From the NCBI RefSeq assembly GCF_019966545.1, contig NZ_JAIMIC010000003.1, forward strand, positions 423,380-487,379: 64,000 bases of DNA, in the 5' to 3' direction. The stretch comes from Heliomarina baculiformis (lineage in GTDB: Bacteria; Pseudomonadota; Alphaproteobacteria; Rhodobacterales; Rhodobacteraceae). Of this stretch, positions 35,721-44,953 are shown one piece after another. The first letter of the stretch is position 1. Each line of letters starts with the position of its first letter. The translations under genes and the position numbers were made by a program. Below the pieces are notes generated by a model that saw only the letters and a program-made list of their open reading frames with translations, had not been told where the DNA came from and searched no databases.

Positions 35721-36130
35721 GCTATGGCGAGGGAGATGCGCTTCAGGCGGCGGTCTATCAAAAACTCAGCTCCGACCCGGAGATACAATCGCTTGTCGGC
35801 AGCGCGGTTTATGATGCCCTGCCAAGCGGTACGATACCCCAGACCTATATCGCTTTAGGCGAGGAAGACGTCCGAGATAGGTCGGATGTGACGGGGCACG
35901 GTGCCATCCACCGGTTTCGCGTATCGGTGGTCACCGAAGCTTCGGGATATGCGGGCGCCAAGGCCGTTGCGGCTGCGATCAGCGATACGCTTGTGGATGC
36001 GGATCTGACGCTCAGCCGTGGCCGTCTTGTTGGTCTCTGGTTCGAACGGGCAACTGCAAGGCGCAGCGGCACGGCAGGAAGCGCCCGTCGCATAGATCTT
36101 CGGTTTCGCGCACGCGTCGAAGATTACTAA
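35717..36130 (+). CDS. GTA tail terminator (g8), DUF3168
   Basis: DUF3168 protein (137 residues). Signatures are DALQAAVYQKLSSDP, VYDALPSGTIPQTYIALGEE and HRFRVSVVTEASGYAGAKAV. In the Rhodobacter capsulatus GTA particle, the protein at this position caps the tail tube. The start overlaps g7. Confidence 0.9.
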   Translation: MSYGEGDALQAAVYQKLSSDPEIQSLVGSAVYDALPSGTIPQTYIALGEEDVRDRSDVTGHGAIHRFRVSVVTEASGYAGAKAVAAAISDTLVDADLTLSRGRLVGLWFERATARRSGTAGSARRIDLRFRARVEDY

Positions 36131-36153
36131 ATTCATAAATCTGGAGAGGCACA

Positions 36154-36567
36154 ATGGGCGCTCAGAACGGGAAAGACCTTTTGGTCAAAGTCGACATGAC
36201 TGGCAGCGGCCAGTTTCAATCCATCGCCGGTCTGCGCGCGACGCGGGTCAGTTTCAACGCGGAAACCGTGGATGTCACCAGTCTGGAGAGCCAGGGAGGA
36301 TGGCGGGAGCTGTTGTCCGGCGCGGGGGTGAAATCGGCGGCGATTTCGGGTTCGGGCATTTTCCGCGACGAGGGAACCGATGAACGTGCGCGTCAACTCT
36401 TCTTTGACGGGGAAACACCAGATTTCCAGATCGTTATACCCGATTTCGGCATCGTCGAAGGCCCGTTTCAGGTGACCTCGATAGAATATGCCGGAAGCCA
36501 CAACGGTGAGGCGACCTATGAGATGTCACTGGCAAGCGCCGGTGCGCTGACCTTCAGCGCGCTGTGA
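36154..36567 (+). CDS. GTA tail tube (major tail) protein (g9)
   Basis: The tail tube protein (137 residues) is of the TP901-1 family: GKDLLVKVDMTGSGQFQSIA, SFNAETVDVTSLES, and the ending YEMSLASAGALTFS. Hexamers stack into the tube through which DNA is delivered. The ribosome site GGAGAG precedes the ATG. The stop overlaps g10. Confidence 0.95.
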   Translation: MGAQNGKDLLVKVDMTGSGQFQSIAGLRATRVSFNAETVDVTSLESQGGWRELLSGAGVKSAAISGSGIFRDEGTDERARQLFFDGETPDFQIVIPDFGIVEGPFQVTSIEYAGSHNGEATYEMSLASAGALTFSAL

Positions 36568-36893
36568 ACAAGATGGCCAACCCTTATTCGGGCGAAGTCA
36601 GCCTTGTGATCGACGGCCAGGAGCATGTGCTCAAGCTGACGCTGGGCGCCCTGGCAGAGCTGGAGGCTTCAATGAAGGCGGGCTCGCTGGTCGACATGGT
36701 TCAGCGGTTCGAAAGCGGTGCTTATTCCAGCTCCGATGTTCTGGCCCTGATTCTTGCCGGGTTGCGAGGTGGAGGATCTGCACTGGATGCCCAGGCGCTG
36801 CTGACGGCGGATATAGAGGGTGGACCGATGGCGGCGGCGCGGGTTGCGGCCAAATTGCTCGCCCGCGCTTTCATGGTGCCGGGCGAGGCATGA
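36564..36893 (+). CDS. GTA tail assembly chaperone-like protein (g10)
   Basis: A small acidic helical protein (109 residues from GTG, 106 from the ATG at 36573) of the GTA g10/Phage_TAC_11 group: SGEVSLVIDGQEHVLKLTLG, LAELEASMKAGSLVDMVQRF. By position between tube and tape-measure genes it should be the tail assembly chaperone. I give the GTG start, which overlaps the g9 stop as GTGA. The later ATG is equally possible. Confidence 0.85.
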   Translation: MNKMANPYSGEVSLVIDGQEHVLKLTLGALAELEASMKAGSLVDMVQRFESGAYSSSDVLALILAGLRGGGSALDAQALLTADIEGGPMAAARVAAKLLARAFMVPGEA

Positions 36894-37084
36894 CAACCCT
36901 CGATTGGCCTGCATTGATGCGCGCCGGGCTTTACGGGCTGCGCCTGACACCGGAACAGTTCTGGAAACTTACACCCGCCGAACTTCGGCTGATGCTTGGG
37001 CAGGGTGGAATGACAGGCGCGATGGACCGCAAAGGTCTTGATCGATTGCTGAATGCTTTTCCGGACGAGGTAACAGGAGAGTAA
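36890..37084 (+). CDS. GTA small tail assembly protein (g10.1)
   Basis: This 64-residue protein starts in an ATGA overlap with g10. It matches the Phage_TAC_6 / rcc01693-like group: DWPALMRAGLYGLRLTPEQF, then WKLTPAELRLMLG. With g10 it occupies the place where many phages make a G/GT chaperone pair by frameshift. Here two separate genes exist instead. Confidence 0.88.
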   Translation: MTTLDWPALMRAGLYGLRLTPEQFWKLTPAELRLMLGQGGMTGAMDRKGLDRLLNAFPDEVTGE

Positions 37085-37085
37085 A

Positions 37086-37742
37086 ATGGCTGACCGAGAC
37101 GGAATTGATGAGCTCGATGATCGCGCCGAGGCACTGGAAGATAGCCTGAGCGCGGCTGCCAATATGGCGGCAGGCTTTGATAGCGAATTGCAACGGATGA
37201 GGGAGTCACTCGCCGCCACCGGTGCAGATGTCGCCGTTCTCGAGCGAGGACTGTCCAAAGGGCTGCGGCGGGCTTTCGACGGCGTGGTCTTTGACGGAAT
37301 GAAGCTGAGCGACGCTCTGGAGACGATGGCGCGCTCGATGGTCCAGACCTCGTATTCCGCTGCGATGCGCCCGGTGACCAACCATTTCGGCGGGCTGATG
37401 GCCAAGGGGGTAAATTCAATCGTCGAGGGTCTTCTTCCATTCGAGAATGGAGCCGCTTTCAGTCAGGGCAGGGTCATGCCTTTTGCCCTTGGGGGCATCA
37501 TTTCGGGAGCAACGACATTTCCGATGCGCGGCGGGATCGGACTCATGGGGGAATCCGGTCCTGAGGCGATCATGCCGCTTGCGCGGGGTGCTGACGGAAA
37601 ACTGGGCGTAAAGGGCGGCGGTAGCTCGGTGAATGTCGTCATGAATATCACCACGCCCGATGTACAGGGCTTTCAGCGCAGCCAGGGACAGATCGCGGCA
37701 CAGATGGGCCGGGCGCTGGGGCGCGGAAACCGGAACCGCTGA
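37086..37742 (+). CDS. GTA tail tape measure protein (g11)
   Basis: The tape measure (218 residues) sets tail length, and its short size fits the short GTA tail. The N-terminal half is coiled-coil (AEALEDSLSAAANMAAGFDS and RMRESLAATGADVAVLE). The C-terminal half has the lambda-type tail sequence RVMPFALGGIISG, MRGGIGLMGESGPEAIMPL. It follows g10.1 by one base. Confidence 0.93.
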   Translation: MADRDGIDELDDRAEALEDSLSAAANMAAGFDSELQRMRESLAATGADVAVLERGLSKGLRRAFDGVVFDGMKLSDALETMARSMVQTSYSAAMRPVTNHFGGLMAKGVNSIVEGLLPFENGAAFSQGRVMPFALGGIISGATTFPMRGGIGLMGESGPEAIMPLARGADGKLGVKGGGSSVNVVMNITTPDVQGFQRSQGQIAAQMGRALGRGNRNR

Positions 37743-37760
37743 AACTTAGGGAGATGAGGC

Positions 37761-38393
37761 ATGAATTTTCACGAGGTCAGGTTTCCCGCTAGTCTGAGTT
37801 TCGGGTCCATCGGGGGACCTGAACGACGCACGGATGTCGTCACTCTTGCCAACGGGTTCGAAGAACGCAACACGCCATGGGCCCATTCGCGTCGCCGCTA
37901 TGACGCCGGGCTTGGGATGCGGTCGCTGGATGATATCGAAACACTAATCTCGTTTTTCGAGGCGCGGCGTGGACAGATGTACGGGTTCCGCTGGAAGGAC
38001 TGGTCCGATTTCAAATCGAGCCGCGCAACTGTCGAACCGACATTTCAAGATCAGGTGATTGCTATTGCGGATGGCGATACCGTCTCATTCCAATTGGCCA
38101 AGACCTATCGCTCGGGAAGCTACGAGTACAAGCGTCCGATCAACAAACCGGTTTCAGGCACGGTGCGCATCGGGGTTGAGCAGGATGAGATGCAGGAAGC
38201 TATCGATTACAATGTCGATTTTGCCACCGGTGTCGTGACGTTTTCCTCGCCTCCGGTGGAATCGGCCCGTATCACTGCCGGCTTCGAATTTGATGTACCA
38301 GTCCGATTTGACGCCGACCGGATACATACAAGCGTCGCGAGTTTTCAGGCGGGTGACGTGCCGAACGTGCCGGTTGTCGAGGTCCGTGTCTGA
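37761..38393 (+). CDS. GTA distal tail protein (g12), DUF2460
   Basis: DUF2460 protein (210 residues) with FHEVRFPASLSFGSIGGPER, then ARRGQMYGFRWKDWSDFKS, and SSPPVESARITAGFEFDVP with VRFDADRI. It forms the ring joining tube and baseplate. The stop overlaps the g13 start by one base. Confidence 0.95.
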   Translation: MNFHEVRFPASLSFGSIGGPERRTDVVTLANGFEERNTPWAHSRRRYDAGLGMRSLDDIETLISFFEARRGQMYGFRWKDWSDFKSSRATVEPTFQDQVIAIADGDTVSFQLAKTYRSGSYEYKRPINKPVSGTVRIGVEQDEMQEAIDYNVDFATGVVTFSSPPVESARITAGFEFDVPVRFDADRIHTSVASFQAGDVPNVPVVEVRV

Positions 38394-39280
38394 TGGGAGG
38401 TTTAGGTGCGGATTTGCAGGCGCATTTGGCGTCGGGTGTCACAACGCTCTGCCGTTGCTGGTCGATCACGAGGGCCGATGGCGAGATATACGGGTTTACC
38501 GATCACGATTGCGATCTGGTTTTTGACGGTGTCACGTTCATGGCCAATACAGGGCTTTCCGCAATGGCGCTGCAGCAGAGCACAGGCCTGTCCGTCGATA
38601 ACAGCGAGGCGCTGGGCGCCCTGAGCGATGCCGCGATCCGCGAGGATGACATCGAGGCTGGCCGGTTCGATGACGCCGAAGTGCGCGCATGGTTGGTCAA
38701 CTGGTCGAACACATCTTCGCGCTGGCTTCAGTTTCGGGGCAACATCGGTGAGATCAAACGGGGCGCTGGCGCATTCCGGGCCGAGCTGCGCGGATTGACC
38801 GAAAAGCTCAACGTGCTGATCGGGCGAGTCTACCAGAAGCCCTGTACAGCGGTACTGGGGGATGCGTCCTGCACCTTCGATTTGACGCAGCCGGGTTATG
38901 CGTTGGATATCGAGGTCGAGCGCGTCAGCGATGCGCAACAGTTCGATTGGAAATTGATCGAAGGCTTTGAAGACGGTTGGTTCTCGCGGGGTCGATTTTC
39001 CGTCCTGACGGGCAAAGCGACCGGTCTTTGGGGAGCAGTCAAGAAGGACCGGAAACTGGGAGAGGCGAGACAGGTTCAACTGTGGCGGCCTCTTCGCGGT
39101 CAGGTCTTGTCGGGCGATATGATCCGGCTAGAAGCCGGATGCGACAAGCTATTCGAGACCTGCCAGCTCAAGTTCAATAATCTTCTGAATTTTCAGGGTT
39201 TTCCGGACATTCCCGGCGAGGACTGGGTCATGTCGGTTCCCCGTCAATCGGGCGTGAATACAGGGGGGAGCCGCAGATGA
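38393..39280 (+). CDS. GTA baseplate hub protein (g13), DUF2163
   Basis: DUF2163 protein (295 residues): TLCRCWSITRADGEIYGFTD, GFTDHDCDLVFDGVTF, QKPCTAVLGDASCTF and EAGCDKLFETCQLKF, ending in NFQGFPDIPGEDWV. Four cysteines in the last two segments are spaced as in hub proteins that hold an iron-sulfur cluster, as in lambda gpL. Lying between g12 and g14, it would form the central hub. The end overlaps g14 by 4 bases. Confidence 0.94.
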   Translation: MGGLGADLQAHLASGVTTLCRCWSITRADGEIYGFTDHDCDLVFDGVTFMANTGLSAMALQQSTGLSVDNSEALGALSDAAIREDDIEAGRFDDAEVRAWLVNWSNTSSRWLQFRGNIGEIKRGAGAFRAELRGLTEKLNVLIGRVYQKPCTAVLGDASCTFDLTQPGYALDIEVERVSDAQQFDWKLIEGFEDGWFSRGRFSVLTGKATGLWGAVKKDRKLGEARQVQLWRPLRGQVLSGDMIRLEAGCDKLFETCQLKFNNLLNFQGFPDIPGEDWVMSVPRQSGVNTGGSRR

Positions 39281-39723
39281 CGGTGTTGGCGGATCAGATC
39301 GTTCAGACGGCCAGAGACTGGATCGGTACGCCCTATCGGCACCAGGCCTCTGTCCTCGGGGCGGGGGCAGACTGCCTTGGTCTTGTTCGGGGTGTGTGGA
39401 GGACGCTCTATGGACGCGAACCGGAAATTGTGCCTGCCTACAGCTACGATTGGTCTGAGGTTCAGGGAAAGGAGCGGCTCTGGGCGGCAGCCGCCCGGCA
39501 TTTGTCCGAGAAAGAAGCTGGCGTTGTATTTCCGGGCGATCTGATCCTTTTTCGGATGCGCAAGCGGGCCGTTGCCAAGCATCTTGGCATTCTGGTGCAG
39601 CTTACCCCTTATCCGACCTTTGTTCATGCCTATAGCGGCCATGGTGTTGTCGAGAGCATGCTTAGCGCGCCTTGGCGTCGCCGTGTGGTCGCGAGCTTTG
39701 AATTCCCTAGGGAGGTCGGGTAA
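39277..39723 (+). CDS. GTA cell-wall peptidase, NlpC/P60 family (g14)
   Basis: An NlpC/P60 peptidase of 148 residues that would cut peptidoglycan stems during DNA entry. The catalytic Cys33 lies in GADCLGLVRG. His follows in AKHLGILV and a third polar residue in FVHAYSGHGVVES. RDWIGTPYRHQ is a typical start. Overlaps both g13 and g15. Confidence 0.95.
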   Translation: MTVLADQIVQTARDWIGTPYRHQASVLGAGADCLGLVRGVWRTLYGREPEIVPAYSYDWSEVQGKERLWAAAARHLSEKEAGVVFPGDLILFRMRKRAVAKHLGILVQLTPYPTFVHAYSGHGVVESMLSAPWRRRVVASFEFPREVG

Positions 39724-42700
39724 TGGCGACAATTCTTTTATCCGCCGCAGGCGCGGCCATCGGTGGGTCGGTTGGGGGCGCCGTAGCGGGCCTGTCATCT
39801 GCCGTATTGGGCCGTGCGGTTGGCGCGACTGTCGGGAAGGTCATCGACCAACGGCTGCTTGGGCAGGGATCGGAGCCTGTCGAAACAGGCCGGGTCGAAC
39901 GGTTCCGATTGACCCAGGCCAGCGAAGGGGAAGCGATAGCGCAGGTTTACGGTCGCATGCGGGTTGGCGGGCAGGTGATCTGGGCGTCTCAATTCCGCGA
40001 AACCTCAATGACGACCGGAGGCGGCGGAAAGGGCGCGCCAAACGCGCCGAAGACTACTCGTTACAGCTACAACGTATCGCTGGCCATCGCACTGTGTGAA
40101 GGGGAGATCGCAAGCGTCGGTCGCATCTGGGCGGATGGGGAAGAGGTTTCGCGCGAGGATCTCAATATGCGCATCTACAAAGGCACGTCAGACCAGTTGC
40201 CGGACCCGGTGATCGAGGCTACCGAGGGCGCTGGGCAGGTGCCCGCCTACCGCGGTACCGCCTACGTTGTCATGGATAATATTGCGCTGGAGCGGTTTGG
40301 AAACAGGGTCCCCCAGTTTTCTTTCGAAGTTGTTCGGCAGGAACAGAAGAACGCAGACACATATGTGCAGGACCTTGCGCAGATTGTGCGGGGCGTTGCA
40401 CTGATCCCGGGCACCGGAGAATATTCGCTTGCGACGACAGCCGTTCATTATGATGGGGGGCCGGGCAGCAAGTGGACAGCCAATGTACATACACCCTCTG
40501 GCCTCAGCGACTTCGAGACCTCTATCCAGTCGCTGTCGGAAGAATTGCCCAATTGTAGGGCCGGCTCTCTGGTTGTCTCATGGTTTGGGGGTGATCTCCG
40601 CTGTGTTTCCTGCCCGATAGTACCAAAGGTCGAACGTGCCGAATTCGACGGTGGTAATATGCCATGGCGCGTTTCTGGCCTGACCAGAGCCACGGCAGAG
40701 ACCATCGCGCGCGTGGATGATCGTCCTATATACGGCGGCACGCCGGCGGATGCCTCTGTGGTGGAAGCGATCCGTCACATGAACGCAAACGGTATCGACG
40801 TGCTGTTCTATCCGTTCATACTTATGGATCAGAAACAGGGCAATACATTGCCGGATCCCTGGTCTGGCGCAGAGGAGCAACCGCATCTCCCATGGCGGGG
40901 CCGCATCACGCTGTCACAGGCACCGGGCCAGCCCGGCAGTCCGGATGGCACGGCGACAGCAGATGACGAAGTCGCGGCGTTTTTCGGGTCAGCTCAGGTT
41001 GCGGATTTCTCGATTGGCGATGGCGTGGTCACCTATTCCGGGGCCGAGAATTGGGGACTCCGTCGGTTCATCCTGCACTACGCGGCTCTTTGCGCTGCGG
41101 CCGGTGGCGTGTCGTCCTTTTGCATCGGCTCCGAAATGCGCGGGTTGACCCAAATCCGCGGCACGCTGGGCTTCCCGGCCGTTCAGGCATTACGGCAGCT
41201 GGCGGCGGATGTGCGTGTCATCCTCGGAGCGGATACCCGGATCAGCTACGCCGCCGACTGGTCCGAGTATTTCGGATATCAGCCGCAAGATGGAAGCGGT
41301 GACAGGTACTTTCACCTCGATCCCCTTTGGGCGGATGATAACATCGATTTCATCGGGATCGATAACTACATGCCGCTTTCCGACTGGCGGGACGGGGATA
41401 CCCATCTGGACAGGCAAGCGGGCTGGGAGAGTATTTACGATCTGGACTACCTGCGCGCCAATGTCGAAGGCGGCGAAGGGTTCGACTGGTACTATCACTC
41501 ATCCGAGGCGGAAGCTGGCCAGATTCGGACCGAGATCATGGATCAAGCGCATGGGGAACCGTGGATCTGGCGGTACAAGGATCTCAGGAGCTGGTGGCAG
41601 AACAGTCATCACGAGCGCATCGGCGGAGTGCGCCAATCCACGCCGACCGATTGGGAGCCGCGTTCAAAACCGATCTGGTTTACCGAACTCGGCTGTGCCG
41701 CCGTGGACAAGGGAACCAACCAACCGAACAAGTTCGTCGATCCCAAGTCGTCAGAATCGCGATTGCCCAAGTACTCAAACGGTCAGCGTGACGACTTTAT
41801 CCAAGGCCAGTATCTGAGGGCGATCCTCGGCCATTGGGGAGAAGCTGCAAACAACCCGATTTCCGATATTTACGATGGCCCGATGATAGATCTCGGCCAT
41901 GCCTTTGTCTGGGCGTGGGACGTGCGGCCCTATCCGGCCTTTCCTAACAATCAGGAACTCTGGGCGGATGGAGAGAATTACCTGCGCGGTCACTGGTTGA
42001 ATGGCCGGGTCGGCGCACGCACTCTGCGCTCCGTTGTCGAAGAACTCTGTTCGCGCTCCGGGATTAACGCCGTGAATGCAGAGAGGCTGTACGGTGTCGT
42101 TCGTGGATATACGGTCGATCGGGTCAGCAACGCCCGCGCGGCGCTGCAGCCTCTCATGCTGCGGTATGGCTTCGATGTGATCGAGAAGGACGGGGTCTTG
42201 GAGTTTCGGCTGCGGGATGGCAAGAACCCCATTGTGCTTGAAGCCGAACGCCTTGCGTTAACGTCGGAGATGGACGGCTCTTTCGAGCAGCTCCGCGCGG
42301 CCGAGGCGGAAACCACGGGACGTATCCGTATCCGTTTCATCCAGTCCGGCGGGGATCATGACATCGTTGCCGAAGAGGCCGTGTTGCCAGATCAGGCAAC
42401 GCACGCAGTTTCCGCCAGCGATCTGCCCATTGCCATGACCCGTGCCGAGGGCCGTCAGGTCGCCGAACGCTGGCTGAGCGAGGCGCAGCTGGCGCGAGAC
42501 ACCATCCGTTTTGCCCTTCCGCCCTCTCGGCTGGACCTCGGCGCCGGGGACATCGTTTCAGTGGCAGGGGACCAACTGGAAGGCGACGCCTTGTACCGCA
42601 TAGACCGGGTCGAACACATGGAATTGCAATTGATCGATGCGGTACGCATCGAGCCTTCGGTTTACGAACTGCCGGAGATTGCAGGAAAACTGGCCGGACA

Positions 42701-43661
42701 ACGCGCCTTTGCGGCGCCGACACCGGTACTGCCCTTGTTCATGGATCTATCGCTTATGCGCGGCGACGAGGTGCCGCACGCGCCCCATCTAGCTGTAACG
42801 TCACAGCCCTGGCCGGGAACGGTCGCCGTGTACAGTTCGGAAAGCGATGATAATTTCGTTCTGGATGAAATCATTGCGGCGCGCTCTGTAATAGGAACTA
42901 TCGAAACGCCCTTGCGCTGGGCGCGCCCCGGGTTGTGGCAGAATGGGGCGCATCTGCAGGTCAAACTCATTTACGGCGCACTCGAAAGCCGACCCGAGGA
43001 TGCCGTGCTTAACGGCGCCAATGTTGCCGCCATCGGCGATGGTGCGCCCGGCAACTGGGAACTTATCCAGTTTCGCGACGCCGAACTGATCTCACCCGAT
43101 ACATATTGGCTAAGTGGTTTCCTGCGCGGGCAGGCGGGAAGCGACCCCTTGGCAGCTGATCCTTGGCCGGTCGGCAGCTGGTTCGTTCTGCTGGACGGGA
43201 CCGCACCGCAGATCGACCTTGCCAGCACCAAACGTCGCATCGCGCGGCACTACCGGATCGGACCGGCGCGGCGCCCTGTGGATGACCCGTCCTATGAACA
43301 TATCGTTGCGTCATTCGACGGTAACGGTCTCCGCCCATATGCGCCTGCGCATGTGCTTGCCAAGAAAGTAAGTGGCGGCGCGATAAGCCTGACCTGGATC
43401 CGCCGGACCCGTATCGACGGAGACGACTGGAATACGCCCGAGGTGCCGCTGGGCGAAGAGCAAGAGCTTTACCTCATACGTGTCTGGCAATCCGGCGATC
43501 TGCTAAGGCAAATCGAGGTCTCGCTACCGGCGTGGACTTACTCGACAGGTGCTCAGGCCGCAGACGGATTGCAGGCCGACACAGACTTCGATGTCGAAGT
43601 CGCGCAGGTATCCGCGCGCTACGGTCCCGGCCTGTTCCGCAGGATCACGGTAGCCGGGTAG
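39723..43661 (+). CDS. GTA megatron / host-specificity protein (g15)
   Basis: A 1312-residue tail-tip protein. An N-terminal hydrophobic Gly/Ala-rich segment (residues 4-35) can insert in membranes. A GTA_TIM barrel domain follows around 430-750 with FCIGSEMRGLTQIRG, ISYAADWSEYFGYQ, FIGIDNYMPLSDWRDG and IWFTELGCAAVDKG. A phage tail domain lies around 800-1000 (ERLYGVVRGYTVDRVSNARA), and fibronectin-like repeats near the end bind receptors. By homology it carries DNA from the tail to the cell. No frameshift is visible across the whole gene. Confidence 0.96.
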   Translation: MATILLSAAGAAIGGSVGGAVAGLSSAVLGRAVGATVGKVIDQRLLGQGSEPVETGRVERFRLTQASEGEAIAQVYGRMRVGGQVIWASQFRETSMTTGGGGKGAPNAPKTTRYSYNVSLAIALCEGEIASVGRIWADGEEVSREDLNMRIYKGTSDQLPDPVIEATEGAGQVPAYRGTAYVVMDNIALERFGNRVPQFSFEVVRQEQKNADTYVQDLAQIVRGVALIPGTGEYSLATTAVHYDGGPGSKWTANVHTPSGLSDFETSIQSLSEELPNCRAGSLVVSWFGGDLRCVSCPIVPKVERAEFDGGNMPWRVSGLTRATAETIARVDDRPIYGGTPADASVVEAIRHMNANGIDVLFYPFILMDQKQGNTLPDPWSGAEEQPHLPWRGRITLSQAPGQPGSPDGTATADDEVAAFFGSAQVADFSIGDGVVTYSGAENWGLRRFILHYAALCAAAGGVSSFCIGSEMRGLTQIRGTLGFPAVQALRQLAADVRVILGADTRISYAADWSEYFGYQPQDGSGDRYFHLDPLWADDNIDFIGIDNYMPLSDWRDGDTHLDRQAGWESIYDLDYLRANVEGGEGFDWYYHSSEAEAGQIRTEIMDQAHGEPWIWRYKDLRSWWQNSHHERIGGVRQSTPTDWEPRSKPIWFTELGCAAVDKGTNQPNKFVDPKSSESRLPKYSNGQRDDFIQGQYLRAILGHWGEAANNPISDIYDGPMIDLGHAFVWAWDVRPYPAFPNNQELWADGENYLRGHWLNGRVGARTLRSVVEELCSRSGINAVNAERLYGVVRGYTVDRVSNARAALQPLMLRYGFDVIEKDGVLEFRLRDGKNPIVLEAERLALTSEMDGSFEQLRAAEAETTGRIRIRFIQSGGDHDIVAEEAVLPDQATHAVSASDLPIAMTRAEGRQVAERWLSEAQLARDTIRFALPPSRLDLGAGDIVSVAGDQLEGDALYRIDRVEHMELQLIDAVRIEPSVYELPEIAGKLAGQRAFAAPTPVLPLFMDLSLMRGDEVPHAPHLAVTSQPWPGTVAVYSSESDDNFVLDEIIAARSVIGTIETPLRWARPGLWQNGAHLQVKLIYGALESRPEDAVLNGANVAAIGDGAPGNWELIQFRDAELISPDTYWLSGFLRGQAGSDPLAADPWPVGSWFVLLDGTAPQIDLASTKRRIARHYRIGPARRPVDDPSYEHIVASFDGNGLRPYAPAHVLAKKVSGGAISLTWIRRTRIDGDDWNTPEVPLGEEQELYLIRVWQSGDLLRQIEVSLPAWTYSTGAQAADGLQADTDFDVEVAQVSARYGPGLFRRITVAG

Positions 43662-43665
43662 GGAA

Positions 43666-43968
43666 ATGCGTCCACTGCTACACGGAGATGTCTCGAATGC
43701 CGCCCGGGCGCTGCTGGCGAGCGCACCCGGGCGCCGTCAGGCGCTGTGCCAGCAGATGGTGCGAGAGGCGGAACTGGCGGACCGGCATGTTCAGCGAACA
43801 GGACGCCTTCATCCCGAATGGGGGAACGGATCTCTCATGATGGCGGCGCGAAAGTACCGGCTGGCCAGTGAACCCGGTTTCGACAATGTCGAATTCATCG
43901 AGTGTTTTCAGACCGTTCTTGAGCAACTTAAGCTGGCTCTCCTGAAGGATCAGCGGTCAAACCCCTAA
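43666..43968 (+). CDS. Small conserved-looking gene after GTA g15
   Basis: This 100-residue protein starts 4 bases after g15 and is surely in the same transcript. It is helical, with basic and acidic residues, for example LLASAPGRRQALCQQMVREA, RLHPEWGNGSLMMAARKYRL and EFIECFQTVLEQLKLALL. No membrane segment. I do not recognise an experimentally described function. Position suggests a GTA-linked accessory role or a host gene that became attached to the cluster. Confidence 0.7.
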   Translation: MRPLLHGDVSNAARALLASAPGRRQALCQQMVREAELADRHVQRTGRLHPEWGNGSLMMAARKYRLASEPGFDNVEFIECFQTVLEQLKLALLKDQRSNP

Positions 43969-44002
43969 ATCTGCATCAGCGAAGAATCCCTGTTTTTTAC
44001 CA

Positions 44003-44022
44003 AACCGATTGACCATTCGGTT
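44003..44022. promoter_or_regulatory. Inverted repeat upstream of cysE
   Basis: AACCGA and TCGGTT are perfect inverted arms with an 8-bp spacer containing a TTGACC -35-like sequence, 107 bp before cysE. It may be an operator or part of a weak terminator for the GTA cluster. No T-run follows. Confidence 0.3.
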
Positions 44023-44128
44023 CCGGAATTAAGGCCATCACAGATTTGCGTTTGGGCATAAGAGCGAATACTGGCTAAGATGAACCTGTATTCATCTGAC
44101 CGGAATCTCGGAAAACAAGGATTCACCT

Positions 44129-44947
44129 ATGGCTGAGACCCGTACCAAACTGGCAAGCGTCGACCCTGTCTGGGATCGCATCACAAGCGAAGCACGCGAA
44201 GCGGTTCAGAATGAACCTTTGATGGGCGGGCTTATCCATGCCTGCATTCTTCATCACAAGACATTGGACAAGGCCCTTTCGTATCGAATCTCGGCCAAGC
44301 TGTCCTCGAATGAAATGTCGATGGCGATCCTGCGCGAAATCGCGGATCAGGCATTTTCGGAAACGCCCGAGTTAATTCAGGCCGCGCGAGCGGACCTTGT
44401 TGCCATCTATGAGCGTGATCCAGCCTGCCACAGGCTTCTGCAGCCGGTGCTCTACTTCAAGGGCTATCAGGCGGTGCAAGCTTACCGCGTCGGTCATTGG
44501 CTCTGGATGCAGGGGCAGCGCGATCTGGCCTATTTCTTCCAGATGCGCATTTCCGAAATATTTGGCGTCGATATTCATCCAAACGCCCGGATCGGCAAGG
44601 GGATAATGATTGACCATGCCCATTCCATTGTGATCGGCGAAACTGCGGTTGTTGGTGATAACGTATCGATGCTGCATTCGGTGACCCTTGGCGGGACTGG
44701 CAAGGAAGAAGAAGATCGTCACCCCAAGATCGACGATGGCGTGCTTATTGGCGCGGGGGCCAAGGTGCTTGGCAATATCCGCGTCGGTCATTGCAGCCGG
44801 GTGGCCGCGGGTTCGGTTGTTCTGGCCGATGTGCCGGCTTGCAAGACGGTCGCCGGGGTACCAGCCAAGATCGTGGGCGACGCAGGTTGCGACCAGCCTG
44901 CGACCAACATGAACCAAAGCCTTAAAGGCTGCGATTGTTCTGACTGA
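44129..44947 (+). CDS. cysE: Serine O-acetyltransferase
   Basis: CysE (272 residues) makes O-acetylserine for cysteine synthesis. The N-terminal helical SATase domain includes ADLVAIYERDPACHRLLQPV and KGYQAVQAYRVGHWLWMQGQ. The left-handed hexapeptide repeat domain has HPNARIGKGIMIDHAHSIVI with the catalytic His, VTLGGTGKEEEDRHPKI and GAGAKVLGNIRVG. The C-terminus ends in Cys-Asp-Cys-Ser-Asp rather than the usual Ile that docks CysK. A terminator follows. Confidence 0.96.
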   Translation: MAETRTKLASVDPVWDRITSEAREAVQNEPLMGGLIHACILHHKTLDKALSYRISAKLSSNEMSMAILREIADQAFSETPELIQAARADLVAIYERDPACHRLLQPVLYFKGYQAVQAYRVGHWLWMQGQRDLAYFFQMRISEIFGVDIHPNARIGKGIMIDHAHSIVIGETAVVGDNVSMLHSVTLGGTGKEEEDRHPKIDDGVLIGAGAKVLGNIRVGHCSRVAAGSVVLADVPACKTVAGVPAKIVGDAGCDQPATNMNQSLKGCDCSD

Positions 44948-44953
44948 ACGTTG

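Noticed and set aside
29661-43968. A prophage
   Set aside because: No integrase, repressor, replication, attachment repeat or lysis gene. Gene order and content match the domesticated Rhodobacter GTA.
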